NCBI RefSeq assembly: GCF_014863605.1
Contig: NZ_CP062252.1
Coordinates: 2,923,001 to 2,987,000 of the forward strand
Direction: 5' to 3'
DNA from: Pseudomonas allokribbensis
Lineage (GTDB): Bacteria; Pseudomonadota; Gammaproteobacteria; Pseudomonadales; Pseudomonadaceae
Length of the DNA stretch: 64,000 nt
Shown: positions 41,424 through 49,767 of the stretch, piece after piece
How positions within the stretch are numbered: the stretch's first letter is position 1
Layout: each line of letters opens with the position of its first letter
Position numbers and translations under genes: made by a program
The notes under the pieces: generated by a model
Databases searched by the model: none
What the model was told of the DNA's origin: nothing
The model's input: the letters and a program-made list of their open reading frames with translations, nothing else

Positions 41424-42173
41424 ATGAGCAACAGACTTGAAGGCAAAATCGCACTGATCACTGGCGGCACCACCGGCATCGGCCTGGCCTCGGCACAGGA
41501 ATTCGTCGCCCAGGGCGCCACCGTATTCATCACCGGCCGGCGCCAGGCTGAGCTGGACAAAGCGGTCGCCGCCATCGGCCCACGGGCCATCGGCATTCAG
41601 GGCGACGTGGCGAATCTGGAGGATCTGGATCGCATCTACCGCGAAATCGCCGAGAAGGCCGGGCACCTCGACATCGTGTTCGCCAATGCCGGTGGCGGGG
41701 ACATGCTGCCGCTGGGTTCGATCACCGAAGAGCACTTCGACCGGATTTTCGGCGCCAACGTGAAGGGCACGCTGTTTACGGTGCAGAAGGCGTTGCCGCT
41801 GCTGCGCGATGGCGCATCGATCCTGCTGACCTCATCGACCACTTCGGTGCAGGGCACGGAAAACTTCAGCGTCTACAGCGCGAGCAAAGCGGCGGTGCGC
41901 AACTTCGCCCGGTCGTGGTTGCTGGATCTGAAACCTCGTCGTATCCGCGTCAACGCCATCAGCCCCGGCCCGGTGCGTACGCCAGGTCTGGCGGGGCTGG
42001 TGCCGGCGGAACACGCTCAAGGGTTGTTCGATCAACTGGCGTCTATCGTGCCGATCGGGCGTCTGGGTGAGCCGAGTGAAATCGCCAAGGCTGCGTTGTT
42101 CCTGGCCTCGGATGACAGCAGCTTCGTCAATGGCATCGAGTTGTTCGTCGACGGCGGCACCGCGCAGATCTGA
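41424..42173 (+). CDS. Short-chain dehydrogenase/reductase
   Basis: A 249-aa classical SDR: cofactor loop ALITGGTTGIGLASAQEF, NAG motif VFANAGGGDMLP, catalytic Ser in SILLTSSTTS, Y and K in YSASKAAVRNF, and C-terminal RVNAISPGPVRTPG. The residue after the second cofactor strand (TGRRQAELD, Arg) favours NADPH. SD GGAG. Probably induced through the divergent LysR; substrate unknown. Confidence 0.92.
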   Translation: MSNRLEGKIALITGGTTGIGLASAQEFVAQGATVFITGRRQAELDKAVAAIGPRAIGIQGDVANLEDLDRIYREIAEKAGHLDIVFANAGGGDMLPLGSITEEHFDRIFGANVKGTLFTVQKALPLLRDGASILLTSSTTSVQGTENFSVYSASKAAVRNFARSWLLDLKPRRIRVNAISPGPVRTPGLAGLVPAEHAQGLFDQLASIVPIGRLGEPSEIAKAALFLASDDSSFVNGIELFVDGGTAQI

Positions 42174-42193
42174 TCCGATCTGATTTAAGGCGC

Positions 42194-42856
42194 TTAATGC
42201 CCCGGCACTTGTTCAGTCGAGTGCTGGGGTTCGTCCGTTTCTTCGGCCGGCGCGTTATCCCAGATCAGACGCGGGTCGAAACTCATCGCCGACAACATCG
42301 TGAACACGACCACAAGGCCAAAGAACAGAATCCCCGGTCGCGGCTCGATATCCCCCAGGGCCTGGAACTTCACCAGCGCCGCCACCAGCGCGACCACCAG
42401 CACATCGAGCATTGACCAGTAGCCGATCAACTCGACGAATCGGTACAGCTTCGAGCGTTCCCGGCGCGCCCAGTGACTGTCCCGCTGCACGGTCACCAGC
42501 AGCAGCGTCAGTGCGACGAATTTCACCCCCGGCACCGCGATGCTGGCGATGAAGATGATCAGGGCAATGTCCCACGCACCGTGCTCCCAGAACTCCAGCA
42601 CGCCGCTCATGATGGTGCTGTCGGCGCCATTGCCGAGCAGCGTGGTGTTCATTACCGGCAGCAGATTCGCCGGCACGTAAAACGCCAGGGCGGCGAACAT
42701 GTAGGCCCAGGTGCGGGCCAGCGAGTTGGTCTTGCGCCGGTGCAGCGGGGCGTCGCAGCGCGGGCACTGGTGGGGCTCGCCGGTCATGTCGCAGGCCAGT
42801 CCGCAGCTGTGGCACAGGCAGAGGTTGAGTTCGCTGGCAGTCGGTGGTCGCTTCAT
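42194..42856 (-). CDS. pqiA: Paraquat-inducible protein A family protein, second half
   Basis: A 220-aa protein with a zinc-ribbon-like start (LCLCHSCGLACDMTGEPHQCPRCDAPLHRRKTNSLARTWAYM) and four membrane helices. It corresponds to one repeat unit of PqiA. Its ATG overlaps the previous gene's stop (ATGA). Family members are inner-membrane partners of the MCE protein PqiB in envelope lipid traffic. No pqiB or pqiC follows: the next gene downstream is the convergent SDR. Confidence 0.85.
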   Translation of the reverse strand: MKRPPTASELNLCLCHSCGLACDMTGEPHQCPRCDAPLHRRKTNSLARTWAYMFAALAFYVPANLLPVMNTTLLGNGADSTIMSGVLEFWEHGAWDIALIIFIASIAVPGVKFVALTLLLVTVQRDSHWARRERSKLYRFVELIGYWSMLDVLVVALVAALVKFQALGDIEPRPGILFFGLVVVFTMLSAMSFDPRLIWDNAPAEETDEPQHSTEQVPGH

Positions 42857-43449
42857 AGGATGTCCCACAGTTCACGCACGTCGCGCCCGGCGATGCGGAT
42901 CAGCAACAGGCTGAGCACGGCCAGCGCAAACAGGCCGATGCCGGGAATCACGTCGAGCATGCCCGCCAGTTTGAACACCGCGACCATGGCGCCGAGCAGA
43001 CACACTTCGAGCATGCTCCAGGGCCGTAGCGTTTCCAGCCAGCGCATGCACACCTTGAAGGCCGGGCAACGGCGCGAGGCGAGGGCGAAGCTCAGTACCC
43101 AGATCAACAGAACCAGCTGAAAGGCCGGGGCGATGATGATCGAGATCGCCGCGACCATCGCCATGAAGGTGATCGGGCCCTGACTCAGCGCCAACACCGA
43201 ATCCCACAGGGTCGCGCTGTTTTTCAGGCCCTGCATGCTGATGCTCATCACCGGGTAGAAATTGGCGAACAACCACAGCATCGCCGCCGTGAAACTCAGG
43301 GCCAGTCGTTGTTCCACGGTCAGGCCGCTATAGCGCTGGAGCACGCCGCCGCAGCGCGAACAGAGGGTTTTCTGATGTTTGGCGAGCGTGGCGTGTTCGT
43401 ACACGCAGTCGCAATGCTCGCAGATGATCAGTCGATCGGTGCTGGCCAT
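42853..43449 (-). CDS. pqiA: Paraquat-inducible protein A family protein, first half
   Basis: A 198-aa protein: IICEHCDCVYEHATLAKHQKTLCSRCGGVLQR is the cysteine-rich start, followed by four helices including LALSFTAAMLWLFANFYPVMSISMQGLKNSATLWDSVLAL, the PqiA hallmark. The longer open frame to 43554 is discarded for the family-like ATG at 43449. It pairs with the next gene to reconstitute a full-length PqiA split in two, a common layout in Pseudomonas. Confidence 0.85.
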   Translation of the reverse strand: MASTDRLIICEHCDCVYEHATLAKHQKTLCSRCGGVLQRYSGLTVEQRLALSFTAAMLWLFANFYPVMSISMQGLKNSATLWDSVLALSQGPITFMAMVAAISIIIAPAFQLVLLIWVLSFALASRRCPAFKVCMRWLETLRPWSMLEVCLLGAMVAVFKLAGMLDVIPGIGLFALAVLSLLLIRIAGRDVRELWDIL

Positions 43450-43625
43450 GGGCGCTCGTTGGGAGGAGGGCGTGAACCCCTTCAATATAGGCGTGTTGAG
43501 GCATTCGACAACTTTCACATCTGGAAACGCGCCTTTGGTCTGGCCGGCAGACACGTCACCGGAACCGTTCCATACTCCTGTGCGCCATTGGTAAATCGAC
43601 CTTCATCATCCGCAGGAGAAACGCC

Positions 43626-44312
43626 ATGAGTGAAAAACCGACGATTGTGCTGGTGCACGGATTCTGGGGCGGTGCCGCGCACTGGGGCAAAGTCATTGTT
43701 GAGTTGACACGCAAGGGTTACAGCGCGATTCAGGCCGTGGAAATGCCACTGACCTCGCTGGCCGACGACGCCGAGCGCACCCGCAAAATGGTCGCCCAGG
43801 TGAGCGGGCCGGTGCTGTTGGTCGGGCACTCGTATGGTGGGGCGGTGATCACTAAGGCCGGCAATCAACCGAATGTGGTCGGGCTGGTATACATCGCCGC
43901 GTTCGCTCCGGATCAAGGCGAAAGCCCCGGCGGTATCACTCAGGAACATCTGCCTGCCGCCGCGCCGAATCTGGCGCCGGACAGCGACGGTTTCCTCTGG
44001 CTCAAGGCCGACAAATTCCATGAAAGCTTCTGCCAGGACCTGCCGGCGGATGAGGCGCTGGTCATGGCCGTGACGCAGAAAGCGCCGCTGGCCAGCACCT
44101 TTGGCGATGTCATCGGTGATCCGGCGTGGAAGCACAAACCGTCCTGGTATCAGATTTCCAGTCAGGACCACATGATTCACCCGGACAACCAGAAACGCAT
44201 GTCCGCCCGGCTCAACGCGAAGAAAGTGATCACCCTCGACGCCAGCCACGCCTCGCTGGCCTCCCACGCTGCTGAAGTGGCGGCGCTGATCGACGAGGCC
44301 GCCAAGGCCTGA
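43626..44312 (+). CDS. Alpha/beta hydrolase, methylesterase/hydroxynitrile-lyase-like
   Basis: A 228-aa hydrolase: IVLVHGFWGGAAHWGKVI oxyanion loop, nucleophile elbow VLLVGHSYGGAVITKAG (Ser near residue 78), acid in YQISSQDHMIHPDNQ and His in LDASHASLASHAAEVA. This layout is typical of bacterial esterases resembling plant salicylate methylesterases. No signal peptide. SD CGCAGGAG precedes the ATG. Divergent from the PqiA genes. Confidence 0.85.
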   Translation: MSEKPTIVLVHGFWGGAAHWGKVIVELTRKGYSAIQAVEMPLTSLADDAERTRKMVAQVSGPVLLVGHSYGGAVITKAGNQPNVVGLVYIAAFAPDQGESPGGITQEHLPAAAPNLAPDSDGFLWLKADKFHESFCQDLPADEALVMAVTQKAPLASTFGDVIGDPAWKHKPSWYQISSQDHMIHPDNQKRMSARLNAKKVITLDASHASLASHAAEVAALIDEAAKA

Positions 44313-44336
44313 CAACGACCACGCAACCGGCCGTTT

Positions 44337-44948
44337 TCAAACCGGTTGCGTGGCATCTTCTTCCGCGATGGCCGCCCGCACGCCGGGCCGTTCGGCGATA
44401 CGCGCCATGTAGTTCGCGAGCGCTGGCCAGTCTTCAATGGCGATACTGAATGTCGGCAGCCACTTCAACACCGTGAACAGATAGGCATCCGCCACGCCGA
44501 ACGCCTGCATCAGGAAGGGCTGGGTCGCGAGGATGCGGTTCAGGTAATCCAGACGTTTGAACAGTTTGTGTTTGAAGATCGTTTTGGTGAATTCCGGGAT
44601 TTCGCTGCTGAACAACGGCGCGCTGCCCCCATGAATTTCCGAACTGATGAAGTTCAGGTATTCCTGCAGGCGCGAGCGCTCCCAGGTGCCATTGGCCGGG
44701 GCCAGCGTATGACCGGGCACGAGGTCGACGAGGTACTGCAAAATGGCCGGACCTTCGGTCAGCACCTCGCCACTGTCCAGCATCAGCGCCGCCACGTAGC
44801 CCTTCGGGTTGATCTCGCGAAAGTCCCGGCCATCGGCGGTGCGCTTGGTCTGGTTGTTGACCCGGATCAGTTCGAACGGCAAGTCCAGTTCTCGCAGCAC
44901 GATGTGCGGGGATAGCGAACAGGTCATGGGCGCGAAGTACAGTTTCAT
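44337..44948 (-). CDS. Glutathione S-transferase
   Basis: A 203-aa GST beginning MKLYFAPMTCSLSPHIVLRELDLPFELIRV. The catalytic Cys/Ser region is TCSLSP as in beta-class enzymes, GEVLTEGPAILQYLVD gives the glutathione-binding ES-like pair, and the C-terminal helical domain follows. SD AGGAGGGAG is strong. Divergent from the GcvA-type LysR gene, which may regulate it. Confidence 0.9.
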   Translation of the reverse strand: MKLYFAPMTCSLSPHIVLRELDLPFELIRVNNQTKRTADGRDFREINPKGYVAALMLDSGEVLTEGPAILQYLVDLVPGHTLAPANGTWERSRLQEYLNFISSEIHGGSAPLFSSEIPEFTKTIFKHKLFKRLDYLNRILATQPFLMQAFGVADAYLFTVLKWLPTFSIAIEDWPALANYMARIAERPGVRAAIAEEDATQPV

Positions 44949-45056
44949 GGGATCTCCCTCCTGGTGAAGGCCCAGAATCCACTACTGCTGCGCCGCTTCG
45001 CAAAGGACATCTGTGGTGCTAGCGTATGACAAAATCTCATGGACTGAAGAGGTCAT

Positions 45057-45944
45057 ATGCTCCCCCGACTGCCATCGCTCAACGGATTGCGAGCCTTCGA
45101 ATGTGCGGCCCGCCATTTGAGTTTCACCCGCGCCGCCGAAGAACTGAACGTCACGCAAACCGCGATCAGCCATCAGATCCGTCGCCTCGAAGATGAACTC
45201 GGCGTGCGCCTGTTCATGCGCTCGAAGGACGGGTTGACGCTGACGGATGAAGGCAACGCTTATTTTCCCGGGATTCGTTCGGCGTTTCTGGAGCTACGCC
45301 ATTCGACCGAGCGTTTGCAGGAAGCGAACAACCAAAGCGTCCTGACGATCAGTACCCTGGTTTCGGTGGCGTCCAAATGGTTGTTGCCGCGTCTGCCGTC
45401 GTTTCGCGAGGCGCATCCCGAGATCGATGTGCGGATCAGTGCGTTAACCCGACTGGTCGACTTTCGCAAGGTCGGCATCGACGCGGCGATCCGCTACGGC
45501 AAGGGTGAATGGCCTGGATTACGGGCTGACTGGTTGATGTCCGACGAGGTCTTTCCCGTGTGCAGCCCGCGACTGCTGACGGGCGATAAACCTTTGAAGA
45601 CGCCGGCGGACCTGGTTCATCACCCGTTGCTGCAAGTCAGCGGCCTGACCGCCAATGACTGGAACGACTGGCTGCACGCGGCAGGCCAGCCACCGCTCAC
45701 GACCAAAGGCCCGCGTCTGACTTTCGATCTGGCCATGATGGCGGTGCAGACAGCGATTGACGGGCAGGGCGTGTGCATCGGGCGCTCGACCTACGTCGAT
45801 GACGATTTGCGGGCCGGGAGACTGGTGGCGCCGTTTGATCTGCGGCTGAAATCCGACTCGGGGTTCTACTTCGTCACGCCCCATGAAAACGCGAATTCGA
45901 AAAAGGTCGTCGCCTTCAGACAGTGGCTGTCGCAAGTGGTGTGA
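45057..45944 (+). CDS. LysR-type regulator, GcvA-like
   Basis: A 295-aa LysR protein with the GcvA-style start LPRLPSLNGLRAFECAARHLSFTRAAEELNVTQTAISHQIRRLEDELGVRLFMRS. DVRISALTRLVDFRKVGIDAAIRYGKGEWPGL is the effector domain of that group. SD GAAGAGG. It is divergent from the GST gene. Confidence 0.9.
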   Translation: MLPRLPSLNGLRAFECAARHLSFTRAAEELNVTQTAISHQIRRLEDELGVRLFMRSKDGLTLTDEGNAYFPGIRSAFLELRHSTERLQEANNQSVLTISTLVSVASKWLLPRLPSFREAHPEIDVRISALTRLVDFRKVGIDAAIRYGKGEWPGLRADWLMSDEVFPVCSPRLLTGDKPLKTPADLVHHPLLQVSGLTANDWNDWLHAAGQPPLTTKGPRLTFDLAMMAVQTAIDGQGVCIGRSTYVDDDLRAGRLVAPFDLRLKSDSGFYFVTPHENANSKKVVAFRQWLSQVV

Positions 45945-46075
45945 GTTGTATGCGCGTGTATCAATCCCGCGCTCGTACACAGTGAGGTAACAAGCGCTGG
46001 TATCGGGACACATTCCCGGTACATGCCATCTTCAAAGTAGGGACGTCACTTCACTACTTCCGAGAGGGCAACACC

Positions 46076-46501
46076 ATGCGCCGCACACTTCTGATGACCG
46101 CTGCCGCCGCACTCGTTTCACTGACCGGCCTCGCGCACGCAGCTGACACCCAATCCGCCGCCCCGGCCAAGAGCTGGCAACAAGGTTTGAGCCGCACGGA
46201 TCTCGTCCGTCAGGATCTGGGCGCAGCGGAGCGCGAAGTGATTCAGGCCCGGGTGGATTTCGAGCCGGGCATCACTTCCCCCCGGCATGCGCATCCGGGC
46301 GTTGAAGTCGCGTACGTGATCAGCGGCACCTTCGAATACCAACTCGAAGGCCGGGCACCGGTGACGCTCAAGGCGGGAGACTCGCTGTTCATCCCGGAGG
46401 GTGTGGCGCACATCGCGAAGAACATCGGTAACGAAAAGGGTTCGGAACTGGCGACTTATATCGTCAAGAAGGGCGAGCCGTTGCTGATTCTGAAACAATA
46501 G
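46076..46501 (+). CDS. Exported cupin-domain protein
   Basis: A 141-aa protein with signal peptide (RTLLMTAAAALVSLTGLAHA) and a single cupin. Motif 1 is SPRHAHPGVEVAYVISGTFEYQLEG (H-x-H and E ligands) and motif 2 is FIPEGVAHIAKNIG. Such periplasmic cupins are usually of unknown substrate, sometimes quercetinase-like. SD GAGAGGG. A clear terminator follows. Confidence 0.88.
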   Translation: MRRTLLMTAAAALVSLTGLAHAADTQSAAPAKSWQQGLSRTDLVRQDLGAAEREVIQARVDFEPGITSPRHAHPGVEVAYVISGTFEYQLEGRAPVTLKAGDSLFIPEGVAHIAKNIGNEKGSELATYIVKKGEPLLILKQ

Positions 46502-46515
46502 CCGTCTGAAAACTG

Positions 46516-46546
46516 AAAAGGCCTGCCACATTGGCAGGCCTTTTTG
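46516..46546 (+). terminator. Intrinsic terminator after the cupin gene
   Basis: GGCCTGCCA-CAT-TGGCAGGCC is flanked by AAAA and TTTTT, so it can serve both strands, ending the cupin gene and the small minus-strand gene at 46614. Confidence 0.92.
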
Positions 46547-46613
46547 TTGCTGGCGGATTCAAGGCAGGCAGATGATCAAGCCGACAGTGCCGCCCCAACA
46601 AACTGAAAGAGCT

Positions 46614-46775
46614 TCAGCGTGCATCGACCTCTTTCACATTCTCGGCCGATGCTCTTTGCCTGCGCCTCTTAAGCCAGCTGAAAAACGCATGCACCGGATG
46701 AAGAACGGCGGTCAGCACGCCAAGCAGCAGGATGATGAAGAGGATGATCAGCGGGACGCTTTCGTGCGAGAACAT
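46614..46775 (-). CDS. Small single-pass membrane protein
   Basis: A 53-aa protein: FSHESVPLIILFIILLLGVL then LTAVLHPVHAFFSWLKRRRQ and a charged tail ending EVDAR. SD GGAG at eight bases and a single hydrophobic helix followed by a basic cluster make it a believable short gene. Cytoplasmic tail by the positive-inside rule. No family assigned. It ends just before the shared terminator. Confidence 0.6.
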   Translation of the reverse strand: MFSHESVPLIILFIILLLGVLTAVLHPVHAFFSWLKRRRQRASAENVKEVDAR

Positions 46776-46995
46776 GGTGGGTTACTCCTGTAGTCACTAT
46801 GTTGGAACCCGCAGACTAGACGCATCTGGTGATGATTTTGGTGAACGTATGTTCATCCTCGGGCGCTTCGATTGTGCTACGGAAAGGCTTGGGATCGGCT
46901 CCGGAATGGTCAGAAATTCAAAGGCCCGGCGTTGGCAACGAACGCCATCCATCGCATGCTGAACGTCTCATTCATCGTCACTGAAGAGGCATCCC

Positions 46996-47454
46996 TTGCA
47001 GACCCTTCGCCGTGCTCAATCCGAAGACGCCGCGCCCATCGCCGCGCTGGTCGATGAGGCCTACAGCCCCTACATCGCCCGAATCGGCCGCAAGCCCGCG
47101 CCCATGCTCGATGTCTACGAACAAGTGCTGCGTGAAACCGATACGTTCGTGCTGACCGACAACGAGGAGATCCTCGGTGTGCTGGTGATGAGCCGGGAAG
47201 GCCAGGAGTTGCTGCTGATCAACGTCGCGGTGTCGCCTCGGCACAAGGGCAAAGGCCTGGGCAAAGTGCTGATGTCGTTCTGTGAAGAGCATGCGTTGAG
47301 TGCCGGCTGCGAAACGGTGCGGCTTTACACCCATGAGCGGATGACCGAGAACATCGCCATCTATGAAAAGCTCGGGTTTGTGGAAACCCATCGCGCCACC
47401 GAGGACGGATTTGCCCGGGTTTTCATGCGCAAGACGCTGGCCGGTTCTCGCTGA
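46996..47454 (+). CDS. GNAT family N-acetyltransferase
   Basis: A 152-aa GNAT: QTLRRAQSEDAAPIAALVDEAYSPYIARIGRKPAPMLDVYEQ, acetyl-CoA loop VSPRHKGKGLGKVLMSFCEEHA and the end LYTHERMTENIAIYEKLGFVETHRATEDGFARVFMRK. The start is TTG with GAGG seven bases away. Many relatives are annotated as unknown-substrate acetyltransferases. A bidirectional terminator separates it from the convergent ohr gene. Confidence 0.85.
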   Translation: MQTLRRAQSEDAAPIAALVDEAYSPYIARIGRKPAPMLDVYEQVLRETDTFVLTDNEEILGVLVMSREGQELLLINVAVSPRHKGKGLGKVLMSFCEEHALSAGCETVRLYTHERMTENIAIYEKLGFVETHRATEDGFARVFMRKTLAGSR

Positions 47455-47487
47455 CTGTCACGCCGGTATGCCGCACACGAGTGATGT

Positions 47488-47520
47488 AAAAAAACGCCCG
47501 AAGCGGTGCCTCGGGCGTTT
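47488..47520. terminator. Bidirectional intrinsic terminator
   Basis: Stem ACGCCCGA/TCGGGCGT with A-run before and T-run after lies between the convergent GNAT and ohr genes. Confidence 0.88.
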
Positions 47521-47546
47521 GAGGATGAAACCGGCGTAAACCTGTT

Positions 47547-47966
47547 TCAGATCAGGCGCAGGGTCACGTCGATATTGCCGCGAGTGGCCTTGGAGTACGG
47601 GCAGGTCTGGTGCGCGGCTTCCACCAGCGTTTGGGCGACTGAAGTTTCCAGCCCCGGCAGGCTGACATTCAGGCGTGCCTGAAGGAAGAATGCATCACCG
47701 GTCTTGCCCAGATCGATTTCGGTTTCCACCGCCACATCGGCCGGCAGTTTGATTTTCAACGCGGCAGCGGCCTTGCCCATGGCGCCGATGAAGCAGGCTG
47801 ACCAACCGGCCGCCAGCAATTGCTCCGGGTTGGTGCCGCTGCCACTGGAACCGGGTGGCGACAGTTTGATGTCCAGGTTGCCGTCCGAACTGCGCGAGGC
47901 GCCATCGCGTCCGCCAGTGGTGCGGGTCTTGCCGGTGTACAGCACGGTGTCGATTTGGTTGATCAT
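47547..47966 (-). CDS. ohr: Organic hydroperoxide resistance protein
   Basis: A 139-aa OsmC/Ohr-family peroxidase. The two redox cysteines lie in AAGWSACFIGAMGKAA and AHQTCPYSKATRGNIDV, the canonical Ohr positions. IDTVLYTGKTRTTGGRDGASRSSDGNLDIKLSPPG is the Ohr start. It reduces organic hydroperoxides using lipoylated proteins. The ATG at 47966 is chosen over a longer frame. No ohrR regulator lies next to it; the LysE gene is 127 bp upstream. Confidence 0.95.
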   Translation of the reverse strand: MINQIDTVLYTGKTRTTGGRDGASRSSDGNLDIKLSPPGSSGSGTNPEQLLAAGWSACFIGAMGKAAAALKIKLPADVAVETEIDLGKTGDAFFLQARLNVSLPGLETSVAQTLVEAAHQTCPYSKATRGNIDVTLRLI

Positions 47967-48093
47967 GGGAATGCCTGCCTGAGTGAGTGATGGAGTCGGA
48001 AACGAAGGTTCCGATGGCCTACACTTTTGCATCGCCATGTACCCGGGATGTGTCGTGCAGCGGGGGTTTATGTATCGCTGTGTAGCGGTTGGA

Positions 48094-48711
48094 TCATCCT
48101 GAGCGCTGAGAGAGGCTCAGCAGTATCCCGAAGCTGACGAGCAGGCCGCCGAAGGCCCGGTCAATCCACAGTCGTGCCGCCATCAGCTTCTCGCGCACCC
48201 TCCCGGCCGAGAAACACAGCGCGACCAGGCTGAACCACGCCACGTGCGCCCCGGCAATGAACAGCCCATAGGCCAGTTGCAGCGGCAGGCCGGTGTCCGG
48301 TCGGACGACACCCATGAACAGGCTCACGATGAAAATCGATGTTTTGGGGTTCAGCGCGTTCGTGAGAAACCCCGCACGCAGCGCGGCCAGATCCGACAGG
48401 GCAGGTGGCGGCGCATCCTGCGGCTGAACATCGGGCCTGGAGCGAAGCATTTTGATGCCCAGGAAGACGAGATACCCAGCCCCGGCCAGCTTCAGCGCAT
48501 TGAACAACCAGGGCGTTTGCTGAAGCACCCATCCGAGCCCGAGCAGCGTATAGCCGACGTGAACCAGCACCCCCAGACCAATGCCCATCGCAGTGAGAAC
48601 GCCTGCGCGTCGAGACAGCAGCAAGCCGTTGCGAGAGACCATGGCGAAATCCGGCCCGGGGCTGATGCATGCCAGCAGTGTGATGGTGATTACGGCTATC
48701 CATTCGCTCAT
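48094..48711 (-). CDS. LysE/RhtB family amino-acid exporter
   Basis: A 205-aa protein with six predicted helices. The family start SEWIAVITITLLACISPGPDFAMVSRNGLLLSRRAGVLTAMGIGLGVLVHV is clear, and LRAGFLTNALNPKTSIFIVSLF is the second conserved block. It would export amino acids or similar metabolites. It is divergent from the LysR gene 66 bp away, the usual arrangement for a regulated exporter. Confidence 0.92.
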   Translation of the reverse strand: MSEWIAVITITLLACISPGPDFAMVSRNGLLLSRRAGVLTAMGIGLGVLVHVGYTLLGLGWVLQQTPWLFNALKLAGAGYLVFLGIKMLRSRPDVQPQDAPPPALSDLAALRAGFLTNALNPKTSIFIVSLFMGVVRPDTGLPLQLAYGLFIAGAHVAWFSLVALCFSAGRVREKLMAARLWIDRAFGGLLVSFGILLSLSQRSG

Positions 48712-48777
48712 GGTGGAACCTTGCGGTGGTTGGTGATAGAAAGCCATGTTTACAGATGTCGTGCGCTGGAACTAACG

Positions 48778-49698
48778 ATGATTTCTGAAGTAGATGGTGA
48801 CTTTGAATCACTGAAATACGAATCGAGAATGCCTTCTCTGCTGGCGCTGCGTTGCTTCGAATCTGCTGGCCGGTTTGAAAACTTCGCCCGTGCGGCTGAT
48901 GAACTGCATCTGACGCCCGGCGCCATCAGCCGGGCCGTGCGTCTGCTTGAAGAGGATCTGGGCGTTGACCTGTTCGAGCGGCGCAAGCGCAGGGTTTTCC
49001 TGACGGACGCTGGAAGACGACTGCTGAAAGCAGTGAGTGAAGGGCTTGGGGTGATGAACCATGCCGTCCGCGAGATACGCAGCGAGGCACGCCGCACGCG
49101 GCGGCTGGTCCTGTCCTGCGAGCCAACGCTGTTGATGCGGTGGCTAATCCCGCGCTGGGGTGATTTCCAGGCACAACATCGTGGCCCGGACATTCATCTG
49201 GTGGCCGGCGGCGGTCTCTTTTCCTTTGAACAGGGGATAGACCTGGCCATTCGGCGAGACGATTTCCCCCGGCCCCCCGGTTACCACGCCGAGAGGTTAT
49301 TTGCCGAGAAGGTCGGGCCTGTGTGTCGGCCAGATAAAGTCGGTCAGTGGTTCGATGAACGGGGGAAATGCCTGCGCGCCACGGCTCCTCTGCTGCAAAC
49401 GACCAGCCGACCCACCGCCTGGCAGGAATGGGCCGCCGCAACAGGGCAGCCGGTTCCGGCGACGCAGATGCAGTCCTTCGAACACTTCTATTTCAGTATT
49501 CAGGCAGCGGTCGCCGGCCTGGGGGTGGCCATGGGGCCGTGGCACCTGGTTCGCGACGATATCCAGAGCGGCGTATTGGTCGCGCCATCCGGGTTTGTTG
49601 AAGACGGCTCGCATTATTGCTTGCTGTCGCCGATACCTCCCAAGCTCGGCAGCCTGGAGACGGATTTGCTTGAATGGTTGCGGGCGGTGGGTTGTTAG
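48778..49698 (+). CDS. LysR-type regulator, GcvA-like
   Basis: A 306-aa LysR protein: MPSLLALRCFESAGRFENFARAADELHLTPGAISRAVRLLEEDLGVDLFERRKRRVFLTDAG. An ATG at 48829 would give the conventional family start; the one at 48778 has the better SD (GGAA). It most likely regulates the divergent LysE exporter. The long open frame upstream to 48244 is the shadow of lysE. Confidence 0.88.
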   Translation: MISEVDGDFESLKYESRMPSLLALRCFESAGRFENFARAADELHLTPGAISRAVRLLEEDLGVDLFERRKRRVFLTDAGRRLLKAVSEGLGVMNHAVREIRSEARRTRRLVLSCEPTLLMRWLIPRWGDFQAQHRGPDIHLVAGGGLFSFEQGIDLAIRRDDFPRPPGYHAERLFAEKVGPVCRPDKVGQWFDERGKCLRATAPLLQTTSRPTAWQEWAAATGQPVPATQMQSFEHFYFSIQAAVAGLGVAMGPWHLVRDDIQSGVLVAPSGFVEDGSHYCLLSPIPPKLGSLETDLLEWLRAVGC

Positions 49699-49767
49699 GT
49701 GATGTCTGCCCAACGTCGGCGCCGGCCCTTATCACGTAGGCTCCGGCGCCAGGGTCCAGCAGCGGCG

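Noticed and set aside
48244..48777. Long N-terminal extension of the LysR gene
   Set aside because: Region is antisense to the LysE exporter; the LysR family start lies at 48778 or 48829.
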